Shown here: piece by piece, positions 9,759 to 20,586 of the stretch
How positions within the stretch are numbered: the stretch's first letter is position 1
Layout: every line of letters starts with the position of its first letter
Source of the DNA: an uncultured Prochlorococcus sp.
GTDB taxonomy: Bacteria > Cyanobacteriota > Cyanobacteriia > PCC-6307 > Cyanobiaceae
Direction of reading: 5' to 3'
DNA: 64,000 bases
Assembly: GCA_902625845.1 (NCBI GenBank)
Contig: CACOCT010000002.1
Location: 1-64,000, forward strand
Notes under the pieces: model-generated
Told to the model about the DNA's origin: nothing
The model's database searches: none
The model's input: the letters and a program-made list of their open reading frames with translations, nothing else
Translations under genes and position numbers: made by a program

Positions 9759-10481
9759 ATGATCAAATTTAATTCTTTTTCAAAATTAATAAGCGTTATC
9801 TATATCTTTTTTTATCTCACATCATCAGGATTTGCAATTTGCATGGAGAAATTTAAAAAAGATTTTCAAAATATTGAGACTGAATTAAATCAAAGAGATT
9901 TTGTCAAACTAGAAAAATATTTTGATGAAAATGAAAAAATTAATTTCAAAAATAAATTTTTCAAATTAATCAAAGAATTCCCTGATGCTAAATGGAAAAT
10001 AATCAAGTCAAAATCAATTGACGCTAATAAACATAAACTTCATATGAAGCTTTATGGTAGTAAAAATTTAAATGGAAAAAAATTTAAATTAGAATCCAGC
10101 TTTAATTTTGTATTTAACTTAGATAATGGATTAATAAAACGAAGTAATATCGAAAATAATTTGACTACTATCAGGAGTGATGATAATCAAATTGATATTA
10201 AAATCTCCATTCCAGATAAAGTTTTAACAGGTTCAAAATATGATATAGATATAATTTTAAATGAACCATTAGAAGAAACAATCATTGCAGGAGGTATTAA
10301 AGAGTATCAAGAAGGGAAATTATTAAATCAATCAATTCCACTGGAACCTTTAGCTACAGGTGGCATTTTTAAAGTATCTCGAGCTCCACTAATACCAGGT
10401 ACTCAAATTTGGACAGGAATTATCGCCCATCCAAGTGGGTTAGTATCATTTACAAAAACTGTGAAAATCGTTGAAGATTAA
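9759..10481 (+). CDS. Exported protein of unknown function
   Basis: I do not recognise this 240-residue protein. It begins with a likely signal peptide: Lys, then a hydrophobic stretch at about residues 9-27 ending SSGFA. Residues 30-125 are Lys/Asn-rich with alternating strands after two helices, reminiscent of a small alpha+beta barrel. Residues 130-240 are beta-rich with Pro and Gly turns (PLATGGIFKVSRAPLIPGTQ), like an immunoglobulin-type domain. It stands alone between two minus-strand genes, and its stop is 4 bases from the pgk stop. Confidence 0.75.
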   Translation: MIKFNSFSKLISVIYIFFYLTSSGFAICMEKFKKDFQNIETELNQRDFVKLEKYFDENEKINFKNKFFKLIKEFPDAKWKIIKSKSIDANKHKLHMKLYGSKNLNGKKFKLESSFNFVFNLDNGLIKRSNIENNLTTIRSDDNQIDIKISIPDKVLTGSKYDIDIILNEPLEETIIAGGIKEYQEGKLLNQSIPLEPLATGGIFKVSRAPLIPGTQIWTGIIAHPSGLVSFTKTVKIVED

Positions 10482-10485
10482 TGTG

Positions 10486-11694
10486 CTAACAATCATTAAG
10501 AGCTGCGACACCTGGTAATATTTTTCCTTCAAGAAGTTCTAAGCTTGCCCCTCCACCAGTTGAGATATGAGACATTTTATCTGCTAATCCTGCCATCTCT
10601 ACAGCAGCTACAGAATCTCCACCTCCAATAATGGTACAAACATCAGAAGAAGAGCTTAAATCAGCTAAAGTTTTAGCAATGGCATTAGTGCCATTAGCAA
10701 ATTTTTCAAATTCAAATACACCCATCGGACCATTCCAAATAATTGATTTACATTCAATGAGAGCTTTTTGAAAAGTTTGAATAGATTCTGGTCCAATATC
10801 TAATCCCATCCAATCACCGCTTATAGAATTGATATCAGAAATTTTACTATCTGCAGTTGGTGAAAATTCACTAGCAAGAACTACATCTGAAGGTAAAAGT
10901 AATTCAACACCTTTATCTTGTGCTTTCTTTTCTAAATTTCTTGCTAACTCTAATTTATCTTCCTCTACTAGACTTTTTCCAACATTTAAACCTCTTGCTT
11001 TATAAAAAGTGAATATCATTCCTCCACCGATAATTATTTTATCGCATTTATCTAAGAGAGAATCTAAAACTCCTATCTTACTACTTACTTTAGAGCCACC
11101 TACTATAGCGGCTAATGGTCTTTGAGGATTATCAATAGCACCTTGTAAGTATTTAAGTTCTTTCTCTAACAAGAATCCTGCTACAGATGGATTTAAGAAT
11201 TCTGTCACTCCTTGTGTAGAGGCATGAGCTCTATGTGCAGCACCAAAAGCATCATTAACATACATATCAGCAATAGAGGCTAAGCTTTTTGCAAAATCTT
11301 TATCATTTTTCTCTTCTTCTTCATAAAATCTTACATTTTCCAGCAACAGAACATCGCCATTACTAAGTGCATTGGCTAATGAATTAGCTTCTTCTCCAAT
11401 GCAGCTACTTGATAAAGTAACTTTCTTTTGAAGAATTGAACTTAATCTTGATGCTACTGGAGTTAGTCTCATCTTCTCATTTACTTTACCTTTAGGTCTT
11501 CCAAAATGGGCTGATAATATAACCTTAGATGAATTATTTATCAAATATTCAATAGTTGGTATAGCTGCTCTTATGCGAGTATCATCAGTAATTTCTCCTT
11601 CATCATTAAGTGGAACATTAAAATCAACACGAACTAATACTTTTTTACCCTCTAGAGATGATTTGTTTAAACTTGAAAGAGACAACTTTGACAT
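10486..11694 (-). CDS. pgk: Phosphoglycerate kinase
   Basis: Interconverts 3-phosphoglycerate and 1,3-bisphosphoglycerate with ATP, in the Calvin cycle and glycolysis. The 402-residue product has [12 protein letters not shown], the substrate-binding [36 protein letters not shown] and the nucleotide-loop [10 protein letters not shown]. Length is normal. It is a single-gene unit preceded by a 210-base AT-rich spacer that probably holds its promoter and that of rbgA. Confidence 0.97.
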   Translation of the reverse strand: MSKLSLSSLNKSSLEGKKVLVRVDFNVPLNDEGEITDDTRIRAAIPTIEYLINNSSKVILSAHFGRPKGKVNEKMRLTPVASRLSSILQKKVTLSSSCIGEEANSLANALSNGDVLLLENVRFYEEEEKNDKDFAKSLASIADMYVNDAFGAAHRAHASTQGVTEFLNPSVAGFLLEKELKYLQGAIDNPQRPLAAIVGGSKVSSKIGVLDSLLDKCDKIIIGGGMIFTFYKARGLNVGKSLVEEDKLELARNLEKKAQDKGVELLLPSDVVLASEFSPTADSKISDINSISGDWMGLDIGPESIQTFQKALIECKSIIWNGPMGVFEFEKFANGTNAIAKTLADLSSSSDVCTIIGGGDSVAAVEMAGLADKMSHISTGGGASLELLEGKILPGVAALNDC

Positions 11695-11904
11695 GGATAC
11701 TGCTTAATAACTTTGAAACCCTAACGTTTATAAATTGCTATTGGGTAAAAAATTGGTATCAAATAGTTATGCCTTAATAAAATTTAAAAAAGTTTTTAAT
11801 TAATTTGTTTGTGAAAAGTTTAATTTATTAAAATAGAATAAAATATATTTAATGAGGCATCAATAATTAATTCAAGATTTTTCAATTCCAAACAATTTAT
11901 TAAT

Positions 11905-12777
11905 GTGAACATACCTAAAATTCAATGGTATCCAGGTCATATAGCAAAAGCTGAAAAGAAATTAAAGGAAACCATAAAAAGAGTAGATCTTGTTATTGAA
12001 GTTAGAGATGCAAGAATACCACTTTCAACGAGTCATCTACATCTTAATAAGTGGATACAAGATAAAAAACATCTTTTAGTTATCAATAGAGTAGATATGA
12101 TTTCAGATTTTGCAATTAATAAATGGACTAATTGGTTTAAGGAAAGAAATAAAAATCCCCTTTGGTGTGATGCAAAAAAAGGATTTGGCATTAAAGAAAT
12201 ATGTAAAGCAGCTTCAGACGCAAGATTATCAATAGATATTAGAAGAGAATCAAGAGGTATGAAGGCAAGATCTATTAGAGCATTAACACTAGGTTTCCCA
12301 AATGTAGGGAAGTCAGCTTTAATTAATAGAATTGCAAGAAAAAGAGTAGTAGTTAGTGCAAGAAAGGCAGGTGTTACAAGATCTCTGAGATGGATAAGAT
12401 TAAACAATGGCATTGATTTACTAGATGCCCCAGGAATAATTCCACCTGATCTTGATAATCAAAAATCTGCCTTAAATCTTGCTATCTGCGATGATATTGG
12501 AGAAGCAGCCTATGATCTTGATAGTGTTGCAAAAGAATTTCTAAAAATAATATTAAGATTGAATATGAATCCAATTTCTAATATTTCTTTAGAGCAGATA
12601 TCTAAAAGATATGGCATAGATCTTGATCAGGATTTTAGAAATCTAGATCAATGGATTAAACTAGCTTCTGAAAAACATACCTCCGGAAATCAAAGGAGAA
12701 TGGCAAATAGATTGCTTGAAGATTTCAGAACTCAAATGTTAGGTAAAATTTGTCTTGAGGTGCCAAATGAATTCTGA
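11905..12777 (+). CDS. rbgA: Ribosome biogenesis GTPase RbgA/YlqF
   Basis: A circularly permuted GTPase acting late in 50S assembly. Motif order is permuted: G4 VINRVDM (about residue 55), then G1 GFPNVGKSALIN (about 131-142), then the G3 motif DAPGI (about 174). The N-terminal WYPGHIAKAEKK is the YlqF/RbgA hallmark. It starts with GTG. The end overlaps the following pseudouridine synthase, so the pair links rRNA modification with subunit assembly. Confidence 0.93.
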   Translation: MNIPKIQWYPGHIAKAEKKLKETIKRVDLVIEVRDARIPLSTSHLHLNKWIQDKKHLLVINRVDMISDFAINKWTNWFKERNKNPLWCDAKKGFGIKEICKAASDARLSIDIRRESRGMKARSIRALTLGFPNVGKSALINRIARKRVVVSARKAGVTRSLRWIRLNNGIDLLDAPGIIPPDLDNQKSALNLAICDDIGEAAYDLDSVAKEFLKIILRLNMNPISNISLEQISKRYGIDLDQDFRNLDQWIKLASEKHTSGNQRRMANRLLEDFRTQMLGKICLEVPNEF

Positions 12778-13729
12778 GAATAATTCATTATTTGGTATAG
12801 GAGAAGGAGAGCTAATAGAAATTAAATATAAGTTTGAATTGCCAATGCGACTAGATAGATGGCTAGTAAGTCAAAGACCAGAGCAGAGCAGAACAAGTAT
12901 TCAGAATTTTATCAATTCAAAATTAATTTTGATTAATTACAAACCAGCAAAAGCTAAAACCCCCCTAAGGAAAGGAGATAATATACAAATTTGGTTAACT
13001 CCACCTGAGCCATTACCTTATCTAAAACCAGAGCAAATGGACCTGGATATTTTATTTGAAGACAAAGATATAATAGTGATTAATAAATCATCAGGTATAA
13101 CTGTTCATCCAGCTCCAGGGCATAAATCAGGGACTTTAGTTAATGGACTATTAGCTCATTGCAAAAATTTACCTGGCATAAACGGGAAGTTAAGACCTGG
13201 CATCGTTCATCGATTAGATAAAGACACTTCAGGCTGTATTGTTGTAGCTAAAAGTCAAGAAGCATTAGTAAATCTTCAATTACAAATAAAAAATAAAATT
13301 GCTTCAAGAAACTATTTAGCAGTTATTCATGGAGCACCTAAACAAAAAGAAGGTAAAATAATTGGAAATATTGGCAGGAATCCAAATGATAGAAAAAAAT
13401 ATGCTGTTGTTGAGGAAAATTCAGGTAGATATGCATGTACGCATTGGAAACTAATTGAAAAGATTGGTAATTATTCATTAATGAGCTTCAAATTAGATAC
13501 AGGGAGAACTCATCAAATTAGAGTTCACTGCTCCTACATTAAACATCCAATACTTGGAGATCCTCTATATGGCAGATGTAAGAAACTTCCTTGTAATTTA
13601 TCTGGACAAGCTCTACACGCAAATCGTCTAGGCTTATTTCATCCTATTAATGGTAATGAAATGATTTTTGAAGCTGAATTACCAAACGAATTTCAAAAAC
13701 TTCTAAAAGCTATCAAAAAATTTAATTAA
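12767..13729 (+). CDS. rluD: RluD-type 23S rRNA pseudouridine synthase
   Basis: Converts uridines in rRNA to pseudouridine. An S4 RNA-binding domain (RLDRWLVSQRPEQSRTSIQ) is followed by the catalytic motif HRLDKDTSGCIVVAKS holding the nucleophilic Asp, and by GRTHQIRVH. The ATG at 12767 is preferred over an upstream TTG at 12755 because GAGG lies 6 bases before it. It overlaps rbgA by 11 bases and the convergent ABC gene by 8. Whether it is RluD proper or a paralog cannot be told here. Confidence 0.9.
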   Translation: MNSENNSLFGIGEGELIEIKYKFELPMRLDRWLVSQRPEQSRTSIQNFINSKLILINYKPAKAKTPLRKGDNIQIWLTPPEPLPYLKPEQMDLDILFEDKDIIVINKSSGITVHPAPGHKSGTLVNGLLAHCKNLPGINGKLRPGIVHRLDKDTSGCIVVAKSQEALVNLQLQIKNKIASRNYLAVIHGAPKQKEGKIIGNIGRNPNDRKKYAVVEENSGRYACTHWKLIEKIGNYSLMSFKLDTGRTHQIRVHCSYIKHPILGDPLYGRCKKLPCNLSGQALHANRLGLFHPINGNEMIFEAELPNEFQKLLKAIKKFN

Positions 13730-15320
13730 TATTTAAACTACTACTGATAAGATTTTTAGTAACTATATGTTTAGGGTTATTGAATACTTGAGATGAATCA
13801 CCTTGCTCCACAATTGACCCTTTATTAATTATCAATAACCTATCACAAAAATTTTTTGCCAGCCCTAAATCATGAGTAATAAAAATAATTGATAAAGTCA
13901 TTTCTTCTTGAATTTGTCTTAATAGTTTTAAAATATCTATTTTTACTGTTGCATCAAGCATCGTTACACTCTCATCACAAATGAGTATTTTGGGATTAAT
14001 TAAAAGGGCTCTCGCAATTGCTACTCTTTGTAATTGGCCGCCAGATAATTCATGAGGGTAAGAATTAAGAAAGTTATTATCAGATTGTAAATCTAATTTA
14101 TTTAAGATTAATTTTAGCTTATCTTTCATGATTTTCTTATTAGAAGAATTATGTAAAGACAATATGTCTTCTAAAATTCTTTGAACAGTCATCTTCGGAT
14201 TGAGACTTGAGAATGGATCTTGAAAGATCATTTGAATATTCCTAGCTTTTTGCGCTTTTATATTTCTATTAAAATTTTCATTATCAATATTAATTTTTAT
14301 ATTTCCTCCTCGCTGATCTATAAGACCAACTAATGCTCTTCCTAAAGTACTTTTTCCACTCCCTGAAATACCTACGAAACCTAAAGTTTCATTACGAAAT
14401 AATTTAAAACTGACTTCATTAATAGCTTTATTCCATTTTGAACTAAAAAAAGAATAATTTAATCTATACCAACATCTTAAATTTTCAACTTCTAATATGG
14501 CCGGATTTTCCCTAGAGAATAAGGTATTTGATTGTAATTCATAAAAAGCAGAACTGACTAATTTTTTACCGATATCAGATTTTGGAGAATTAATAATTTC
14601 TTTTATTTCTCCATACTCTTTAATTCTTCCTTGATCAAAAATAGCAATTTTTTTACACCATTTTGAAGCAAGCTTAATATCATGACTAATCAAAATTAGA
14701 GTAATATCAAATTTTTTACACAAATTTAAAAGTTCATCCATTATTTTATAACTTGTATATGAATCAAGACTTGTAGTTGGTTCATCCGCAATTATTATCG
14801 AGGGACTCAATGCTAAAGCCAAAGCTATACAAACTCTTTGGCGCATACCTCCACTAAATTCATTAGGGTATGAATTCAATCTTATTGTATTTATTCCAAC
14901 TTTGAAGAAAATTTCATCTACATCTTTTTTTATTTCGAGATCTGAAGCATCAGGTTTATGAATCTTTAATAACTCATATAAATGAGCTCCAACAGTCATG
15001 AGTGGATTTAATTTTTTAATTGAATCTTGATATATGTAACCAAAATTTTCCCTTCTGAAAATTTGTAATTGTTCATTACTCATAACTTTGCAATTTTTAC
15101 CATTAACAAATATCTCTCCATTACAATTTGAATTCTTTGGCAACATATTAACAATTGATTTAGCAAGCGTTGTTTTACCACAACCTGAGGGTCCTATTAA
15201 TGCGAGGTGATCTCCTTTCTTTACTTCTAATCGCAAATTCTTCAAAACTGGGTTTTGATTAGAATTGTAAGAAACAGTTAAATTATTAATTTCTATAATT
15301 TTGCTGGAATTTATTTTCAT
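13722..15320 (-). CDS. ABC transporter with two fused ATPase domains (DppD-DppF/YejF-like)
   Basis: One polypeptide carries two complete ABC ATPases of the oligopeptide/nickel importer type. Domain 1 has Walker A GPSGCGKTTLAK and signature SGGMRQRVCIALAL. Domain 2 has GISGSGKSTLGRAL and SGGQLQRVAIARAL, with Walker B ILICDESVTMLD. At 532 residues it matches YejF/GsiA-type fusions. No permease or binding protein is adjacent, so partners must be encoded elsewhere and the substrate is unknown; a peptide-type substrate is the family default. Confidence 0.88.
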   Translation of the reverse strand: MKINSSKIIEINNLTVSYNSNQNPVLKNLRLEVKKGDHLALIGPSGCGKTTLAKSIVNMLPKNSNCNGEIFVNGKNCKVMSNEQLQIFRRENFGYIYQDSIKKLNPLMTVGAHLYELLKIHKPDASDLEIKKDVDEIFFKVGINTIRLNSYPNEFSGGMRQRVCIALALALSPSIIIADEPTTSLDSYTSYKIMDELLNLCKKFDITLILISHDIKLASKWCKKIAIFDQGRIKEYGEIKEIINSPKSDIGKKLVSSAFYELQSNTLFSRENPAILEVENLRCWYRLNYSFFSSKWNKAINEVSFKLFRNETLGFVGISGSGKSTLGRALVGLIDQRGGNIKINIDNENFNRNIKAQKARNIQMIFQDPFSSLNPKMTVQRILEDILSLHNSSNKKIMKDKLKLILNKLDLQSDNNFLNSYPHELSGGQLQRVAIARALLINPKILICDESVTMLDATVKIDILKLLRQIQEEMTLSIIFITHDLGLAKNFCDRLLIINKGSIVEQGDSSQVFNNPKHIVTKNLISSSLNIN

Positions 15321-15375
15321 AATTTTGTAGCAAATTTAACCAGTAATAAATAAAATAAATTAAAAGCAAAAAGAA

Positions 15376-17685
15376 ATGTTTGAAGCCAAGACAAATTCAA
15401 ACAAAAAAAAGGAACAAATTGTTTCAAATACTATTTTGCCTAAAAATAAAAGTTTTGAAAGTCATCAATCAAAATATCAAATAAAATTACCTCAATGGCT
15501 TATAGATAGCTTAATAAATTGCGAAAATAAAAATAATAATGATTCTAAAAATTCAGTTTTAATCGCTCAGGCATTTAAGTTAGCATTTAAAGCGCATGAT
15601 GGACAATTAAGAGCGAGCGGTGAACCATACATAATTCATCCAGTAGCAGTCGCTGATCTTTTAAAAGAAATTGGTGCTAGCCCATCAGTAATTGCAGCAG
15701 GACTTTTACATGATGTTGTAGAGGATACTTCTATTTCTTTAACTGAGATTGAAAATAATTTTGGATTAGAAGTAAAAATACTTGTTGAAGGTGTAACAAA
15801 GCTTGGTGGAATTCACTTTACGAATAGAACAGAAGCTCAAGCTGAAAATCTTAGAAAAATGTTTTTAGCAATGGCTAGAGATATAAGGGTGGTTTTAGTA
15901 AAACTAGCTGATCGTTTACATAATATGAGAACTATTGAATGGCTTAGTGAAGAAAGGAAAAGAAGAATTGCCAGAGAAACTAGAGAAATTTATGCCCCTT
16001 TAGCAAATAGATTAGGAATTAATAGATTTAAATGGGAATTAGAAGATCTAGCTTTTAAATTTCTTGAACCAGAAAAATATGAAAATTTGAAAGACCAAAT
16101 TGCAATCAAACGAAGTGATCGAGAACAAAGGTTGAATAATACATTAACTCTTATCAAAGATAATCTAATAGCCGCTGGATTAGATCAATTTGAAATTAGT
16201 GGGAGGCCAAAACATTTATATGGGATTTGGAGCAAAATGGAGAGGCAGCAAAAACAATTTAATGAGATTTATGATGTCGCTGCACTCAGAATAATTGTTT
16301 CAAATACAGATTGCTGCTATCGAGCATTAGCAGTAGTACATGATACTTTTAGACCTATACCGGGCAGATTCAAAGACTATATAGGTCTTCCCAAACCTAA
16401 TGGATATCAATCTTTACATACATCTGTAATTGGTAGATATAGACCAGTTGAAGTTCAAATTAGAACAACTGAAATGCACCAAGTTGCTGAATTTGGTATC
16501 GCTGCTCATTGGAAGTACAAAGAAGGTGGTTCTCCTGCATTAGCAGAAGCTGAAAAATTTAATTGGTTTAGACAACTATTAGAATGGCAACAAGAGGAAA
16601 ATGAAAAAGATCATAATGATTACTTAGCATCAATTAAAGCTGATCTTTTTGATGAAGAGGTTTTTGTAATAACACCAAAAGGTGATGTTGTTAGCCTGAA
16701 AAAAGGTTCTACTGCAATCGATTTCGCTTACAGAATTCACTCTGAAGTTGGTAATCATTGCAACGGCATTAGAATAAATGAAAAATTATCGCCGATATCT
16801 ACAATTTTAAAAAACGGTGATTTTGTTGAAATAATTACAAGTAATAATTCTAATCCAAGTCTAGATTGGTTAAATTTTGCTGTCACACCTACTGCCAAAA
16901 ATCGTATAAGACAATGGTATAAAAAAAGTCATCGAGAAGAGACTATCAAGAGAGGGCGAGACTTATTAGAAAAAGAGATTGGAAAGAATGGGTTTGAATC
17001 ACTCATGAATAGTGAAGAAATGAATAAAGTTGCTCAAAGATGCAATTTAAAAAATACTGAAGATCTTTTGGCATCTCTAGGATACGGAGGAACTACTCTC
17101 CAGCAAGTCTTAAATAGATTTAGAGAGGAAATAAATATCAAAAATATTAAAACTAAGAATGAAACTGACAATCAAATAGCTCAAATTATAAAGGATCAAA
17201 ATCATGCAACAAAAAATTATGCAAAAGGAGCACATAAATCTCCAATATCTGGCATTGAAGGTTTAGATTATCGCATTGGCAAATGTTGTAGCCCACTTCC
17301 TGGAGAAGAAATTGTGGGGGCAATATCTTTAGGCAATCATGGTATTACTATTCACAGAAGAGATTGTGAAAATGTTAATCCTATTCCAATAGAGCGTAGA
17401 TTACCAGTAGGATGGAATCAAACCAGTAAAATAAATAACAACAAATTTCCAATTCAATTAAGAATAGAAGTCATAGATAGAGTTGGGGTATTAAAAGATA
17501 TTTTGATGCGTTTATCTGATAAGGGAATAAATGTGAGTGATGCGAGTGTTAAGACTGCATTCAATAAACCAGCAATTATTAATTTATGCGTGGAACTTGA
17601 AAGTTATAGTCAATTAAATAAAACAACAGATCAAATAAAGTCAATGGCTGATGTTATTGAAATTGCGAGAGTCGAATTAACATAG
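15376..17685 (+). CDS. spoT: Bifunctional (p)ppGpp synthetase/hydrolase (Rel/SpoT)
   Basis: Makes and degrades the alarmone (p)ppGpp. The HD hydrolase domain is intact (HDGQLRASGEPYIIHP; H112-D113 in HDVVEDT). The synthetase domain has YDVAALRII and GRFKDYIGLPKPNGYQSLHT; the RFKD form of its specificity loop is the one known from bifunctional Rel rather than RelA. A TGS domain (FVITPKGDVVSLKKGSTAID), a zinc-finger-like CCSPLPGE region and a C-terminal ACT domain follow. At 769 residues it is full length. Confidence 0.95.
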   Translation: MFEAKTNSNKKKEQIVSNTILPKNKSFESHQSKYQIKLPQWLIDSLINCENKNNNDSKNSVLIAQAFKLAFKAHDGQLRASGEPYIIHPVAVADLLKEIGASPSVIAAGLLHDVVEDTSISLTEIENNFGLEVKILVEGVTKLGGIHFTNRTEAQAENLRKMFLAMARDIRVVLVKLADRLHNMRTIEWLSEERKRRIARETREIYAPLANRLGINRFKWELEDLAFKFLEPEKYENLKDQIAIKRSDREQRLNNTLTLIKDNLIAAGLDQFEISGRPKHLYGIWSKMERQQKQFNEIYDVAALRIIVSNTDCCYRALAVVHDTFRPIPGRFKDYIGLPKPNGYQSLHTSVIGRYRPVEVQIRTTEMHQVAEFGIAAHWKYKEGGSPALAEAEKFNWFRQLLEWQQEENEKDHNDYLASIKADLFDEEVFVITPKGDVVSLKKGSTAIDFAYRIHSEVGNHCNGIRINEKLSPISTILKNGDFVEIITSNNSNPSLDWLNFAVTPTAKNRIRQWYKKSHREETIKRGRDLLEKEIGKNGFESLMNSEEMNKVAQRCNLKNTEDLLASLGYGGTTLQQVLNRFREEINIKNIKTKNETDNQIAQIIKDQNHATKNYAKGAHKSPISGIEGLDYRIGKCCSPLPGEEIVGAISLGNHGITIHRRDCENVNPIPIERRLPVGWNQTSKINNNKFPIQLRIEVIDRVGVLKDILMRLSDKGINVSDASVKTAFNKPAIINLCVELESYSQLNKTTDQIKSMADVIEIARVELT

Positions 17686-17729
17686 TTAAAAATGATCAAA
17701 TCAAAACAATTAGAAGATTTATTAAAGAT

Positions 17730-18170
17730 TTATTTTTTTATAATTTTTACTAGATAGTAAGTTAAAAAACCACTTATAAAACCCAAAAGCAATCCTATAA
17801 CACTAGAACCAAGTATTAATCTTGAAATTATAAACCACCCTTGTTGCCAAAATTCTTCTTTTATCAAACTTGGTTGAATTATTATATTTTCATCATCCTG
17901 TAGAAGGAAAGAACCTATTTTATAATTTAAAAAATATAAAGGAATATAGGTAAAAGGATTACTTACCCATGTTCCAATTGCGGCTAAAGCTAAGTTACCT
18001 CTTATAATTCTCGCGAGGAATATTCCCAATATTGTTTGAAAACCAAAGAATGGGAAACAGCCACTAAAGACTCCTGCTGCAGTGCCTTTCGCTTTAAAAT
18101 ATGGTGTACCATCTTGCTGCCAAATTAATGATAGAATTTTTTTACTGGAAAATTCTTTAATTAAATTCAT
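17730..18170 (-). CDS. DUF2062 family membrane protein
   Basis: A 146-residue membrane protein of unknown role. Hydrophobic helices lie at about residues 30-55, 60-80 and 112-140, and the GCFPFFGFQTILGIFLAR and NPFTYIPLYFL stretches are the DUF2062 hallmarks. It is a lone minus-strand gene between rel and mnmE, convergent with rel. DUF2062 segments are also found attached to glycosyltransferases in other bacteria, but nothing like that is next to it here. Confidence 0.82.
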   Translation of the reverse strand: MNLIKEFSSKKILSLIWQQDGTPYFKAKGTAAGVFSGCFPFFGFQTILGIFLARIIRGNLALAAIGTWVSNPFTYIPLYFLNYKIGSFLLQDDENIIIQPSLIKEEFWQQGWFIISRLILGSSVIGLLLGFISGFLTYYLVKIIKK

Positions 18171-18233
18171 TCTGAAAATTCTATACGCAGAAATTTTTTT
18201 TATCTTACATAAATTTTTTTTACACAGTGAGAA

Positions 18234-19616
18234 ATGAGTCCGATAATACCTTTAGATGACACAATAGCAGCGATAGCTTCAGCAATTACTTTAGGTAAAG
18301 GAGGAATTGCAGTGATAAGAGTATCAGGTCCAGATGCAATAAATGCATGTAGAAGAATTGTTCAAACGAAATCAAAAAATGCTTGGGAGGCAAATAGAGT
18401 TTTTCATGGTTATGCAAAAGATATTGAGAATGAAAAATTAGTTGATGAAATTTTAATACTGGTAATGCGCTCTCCAAATAGCTTTACAGGTGAAGACATT
18501 GTTGAGATTCATTGTCATGGAGGAATTATTGTAGTTAATAGAATATTAGATATTCTTTTGAAAAGCTCGAATGTTAGATTGGCTAATCCAGGAGAATTTA
18601 GTCAAAGAGCTTTTTTAAATGGAAAAATTGATTTAACTCAAGCAGAATCAATTAATAAATTAATTCATTCTAATAATATTAGAGCTGCAGAAATTGCATT
18701 TAAAGGAATACAAGGAGAAGTAAATAATCAAATAAATCTTATTAAAAACTCTCTTATTGATCAATTAGCGGAAATTGAGGCGAGAGTAGATTTTGAGGAA
18801 GACTTTCAAGAATTTGATTATGACAAGTTTTCAAAAGATTTAAATATAATTAAAGAAAAAATAAATTATTTAATCGAGACTACAAATAGAAATCGTTACA
18901 TAGAAAAAGGAATTTCAATAGCTTTAATTGGCAAAACAAATGTTGGTAAAAGTTCTTTATTAAATTTACTTTCTAAACAAAATAAAGCAATTGTTACTGA
19001 AATTCCAGGAACAACTAGAGATATTATTGAAGTTAATTTGATTATTAAAGATATACCTGTTCGAATTATCGATACTGCAGGGATAAGAAATACTGAGGAT
19101 TATATTGAAAAAATTGGTATAAAAAAAAGTTTAGCGATGATCAAAGAATGTGACTATATTATTTATATTTTTGATCTTACAATTGGTCTAGATAAAGATG
19201 ATGATGAAATAATCGAAAAAATCCCAGATAACAAACTTATATCGATATTAGGTAATAAAATAGATCTTATGAATTTAAAAAAAATAACGAATAAAAAATA
19301 CTCTAAAAAAACAATTTTTATGAGTATAAAAGAGAAAAAGGGTGAAAACTTATTAATAGAAAAAATAATAGAAAAATGTGGAAGTAAAGAATACCAAGAT
19401 ATTGAGGTATTACTTAATGAAAGACAAATGTCTAACTTAAAAGATTCTTTAAAAAACTTATATGACACCTCAGACATAATCGATAAAAAATTACCTTTTG
19501 ATTTTTTAGCAATTGAATTAAGAGATAGTATTAAAAATCTTGCTAAATTAACTGGAGAAGAATTAACGGAAGAATTATTAGATAATATTTTTTCGAAGTT
19601 TTGTATTGGTAAGTGA
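18234..19616 (+). CDS. mnmE: tRNA modification GTPase MnmE (TrmE/ThdF)
   Basis: With MnmG it modifies U34 of tRNAs reading two-codon sets. An N-terminal folate-binding domain ([20 protein letters not shown]) is followed by a helical domain with an inserted G domain: [12 protein letters not shown] (G1), GTTRDI (G2), DTAGI (G3), GNKIDL (G4). It ends in FCIGK, the conserved Cys-x-Gly-Lys. At 460 residues it is normal. It heads a plus-strand run with nadC, argS and hisC. Confidence 0.96.
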   Translation: MSPIIPLDDTIAAIASAITLGKGGIAVIRVSGPDAINACRRIVQTKSKNAWEANRVFHGYAKDIENEKLVDEILILVMRSPNSFTGEDIVEIHCHGGIIVVNRILDILLKSSNVRLANPGEFSQRAFLNGKIDLTQAESINKLIHSNNIRAAEIAFKGIQGEVNNQINLIKNSLIDQLAEIEARVDFEEDFQEFDYDKFSKDLNIIKEKINYLIETTNRNRYIEKGISIALIGKTNVGKSSLLNLLSKQNKAIVTEIPGTTRDIIEVNLIIKDIPVRIIDTAGIRNTEDYIEKIGIKKSLAMIKECDYIIYIFDLTIGLDKDDDEIIEKIPDNKLISILGNKIDLMNLKKITNKKYSKKTIFMSIKEKKGENLLIEKIIEKCGSKEYQDIEVLLNERQMSNLKDSLKNLYDTSDIIDKKLPFDFLAIELRDSIKNLAKLTGEELTEELLDNIFSKFCIGK

Positions 19617-19683
19617 ATGTAAAACTAAATAATAATGAATTAAGTTTACTTTAAAAGTTAAAATAATACTTGAAATAAATAAT

Positions 19684-20556
19684 TTGATTTTGGACTGGAA
19701 TTCACCACAATTGAGGCATAAAATAAGTGAATGGATTTATGAAGATATTGGAAGTGGCGATCTAACACAATCATGTATTACAGAAAATATTGGAAAAGCT
19801 TATTGGATAGCTAAAGAAGATGGAATTTTTTGTGGAATTGAACTTTTAAAAATAATTTTTAATCAAATTAATCAAAATATAAATTTTAATCCATTAATTA
19901 AAGATGGTCAAAACTTTAAAAAAAATCAAATATTAATAAAATTAGATGGTCCATCTAGAAGTTTATTAGCCAGTGAGAGAATATCTTTAAATATTGCTAT
20001 GCATCTTTCTGGTGTTTCAACTCATACTTATAACATTGTTGAAAAACTTAAAAATACGGGAATCAAATTAGCTGACACAAGAAAAACTACACCAGGCCTG
20101 AGAAATTTAGAAAAGTATGCATTCAAATGCGGAGGTGGAATAAATCATAGAATGGGGCTATACGACGCAGCAATGATCAAAGAGAATCACATTGCTTGGA
20201 GTAAAAATATAAAAGATGCAATTGAGAGGATAAGATTAAATACGCCTTTTACGACCCACATAATAGTAGAAGCAGAAAATATAGCTCAAGCGAAAGAAGC
20301 CATATTAGCTGGTGCAGACAGTATTTTATTGGATGAAATCAAACCAAATATATTAAGAGATAATATTAATTTATTAAGAGAAATTAGGTTAAATAATAAT
20401 TGTAAACAAGAAAGAAAAAATTTAATCATTGAAGTATCTGGAATAAATCCAGACGAAATTGAAAATTATTTAATAGATGGCATTAACCTAATATCAACAA
20501 GCTCTGCAACTACAAAAAGTAAATGGATTGACTTTAGTATGCGTTATATTGATTAA
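19684..20556 (+). CDS. nadC: Nicotinate-nucleotide pyrophosphorylase (quinolinate phosphoribosyltransferase)
   Basis: Converts quinolinate and PRPP to nicotinate mononucleotide in NAD synthesis. Family motifs are EDIGSGDLTQ near the N-terminus, LADTRKTTPGLRNLEKYA, GGGINHRMGLYDAAMIKENH and the C-terminal EVSGIN with an active-site strand. The start is uncertain: TTG at 19684 gives 290 residues, a second TTG at 19690 would shorten it by two, and no ATG precedes the conserved domain. Confidence 0.93.
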   Translation: MILDWNSPQLRHKISEWIYEDIGSGDLTQSCITENIGKAYWIAKEDGIFCGIELLKIIFNQINQNINFNPLIKDGQNFKKNQILIKLDGPSRSLLASERISLNIAMHLSGVSTHTYNIVEKLKNTGIKLADTRKTTPGLRNLEKYAFKCGGGINHRMGLYDAAMIKENHIAWSKNIKDAIERIRLNTPFTTHIIVEAENIAQAKEAILAGADSILLDEIKPNILRDNINLLREIRLNNNCKQERKNLIIEVSGINPDEIENYLIDGINLISTSSATTKSKWIDFSMRYID

Positions 20557-20586
20557 ATTGTTAGATTAAATTTCAAATATTACTCT

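Noticed and set aside
11695..11904. Spacer of 210 bases between pgk and rbgA, checked for a tRNA or small RNA
   Set aside because: No tRNA arms, no GC-rich stem, no convincing frame; likely divergent promoters only.
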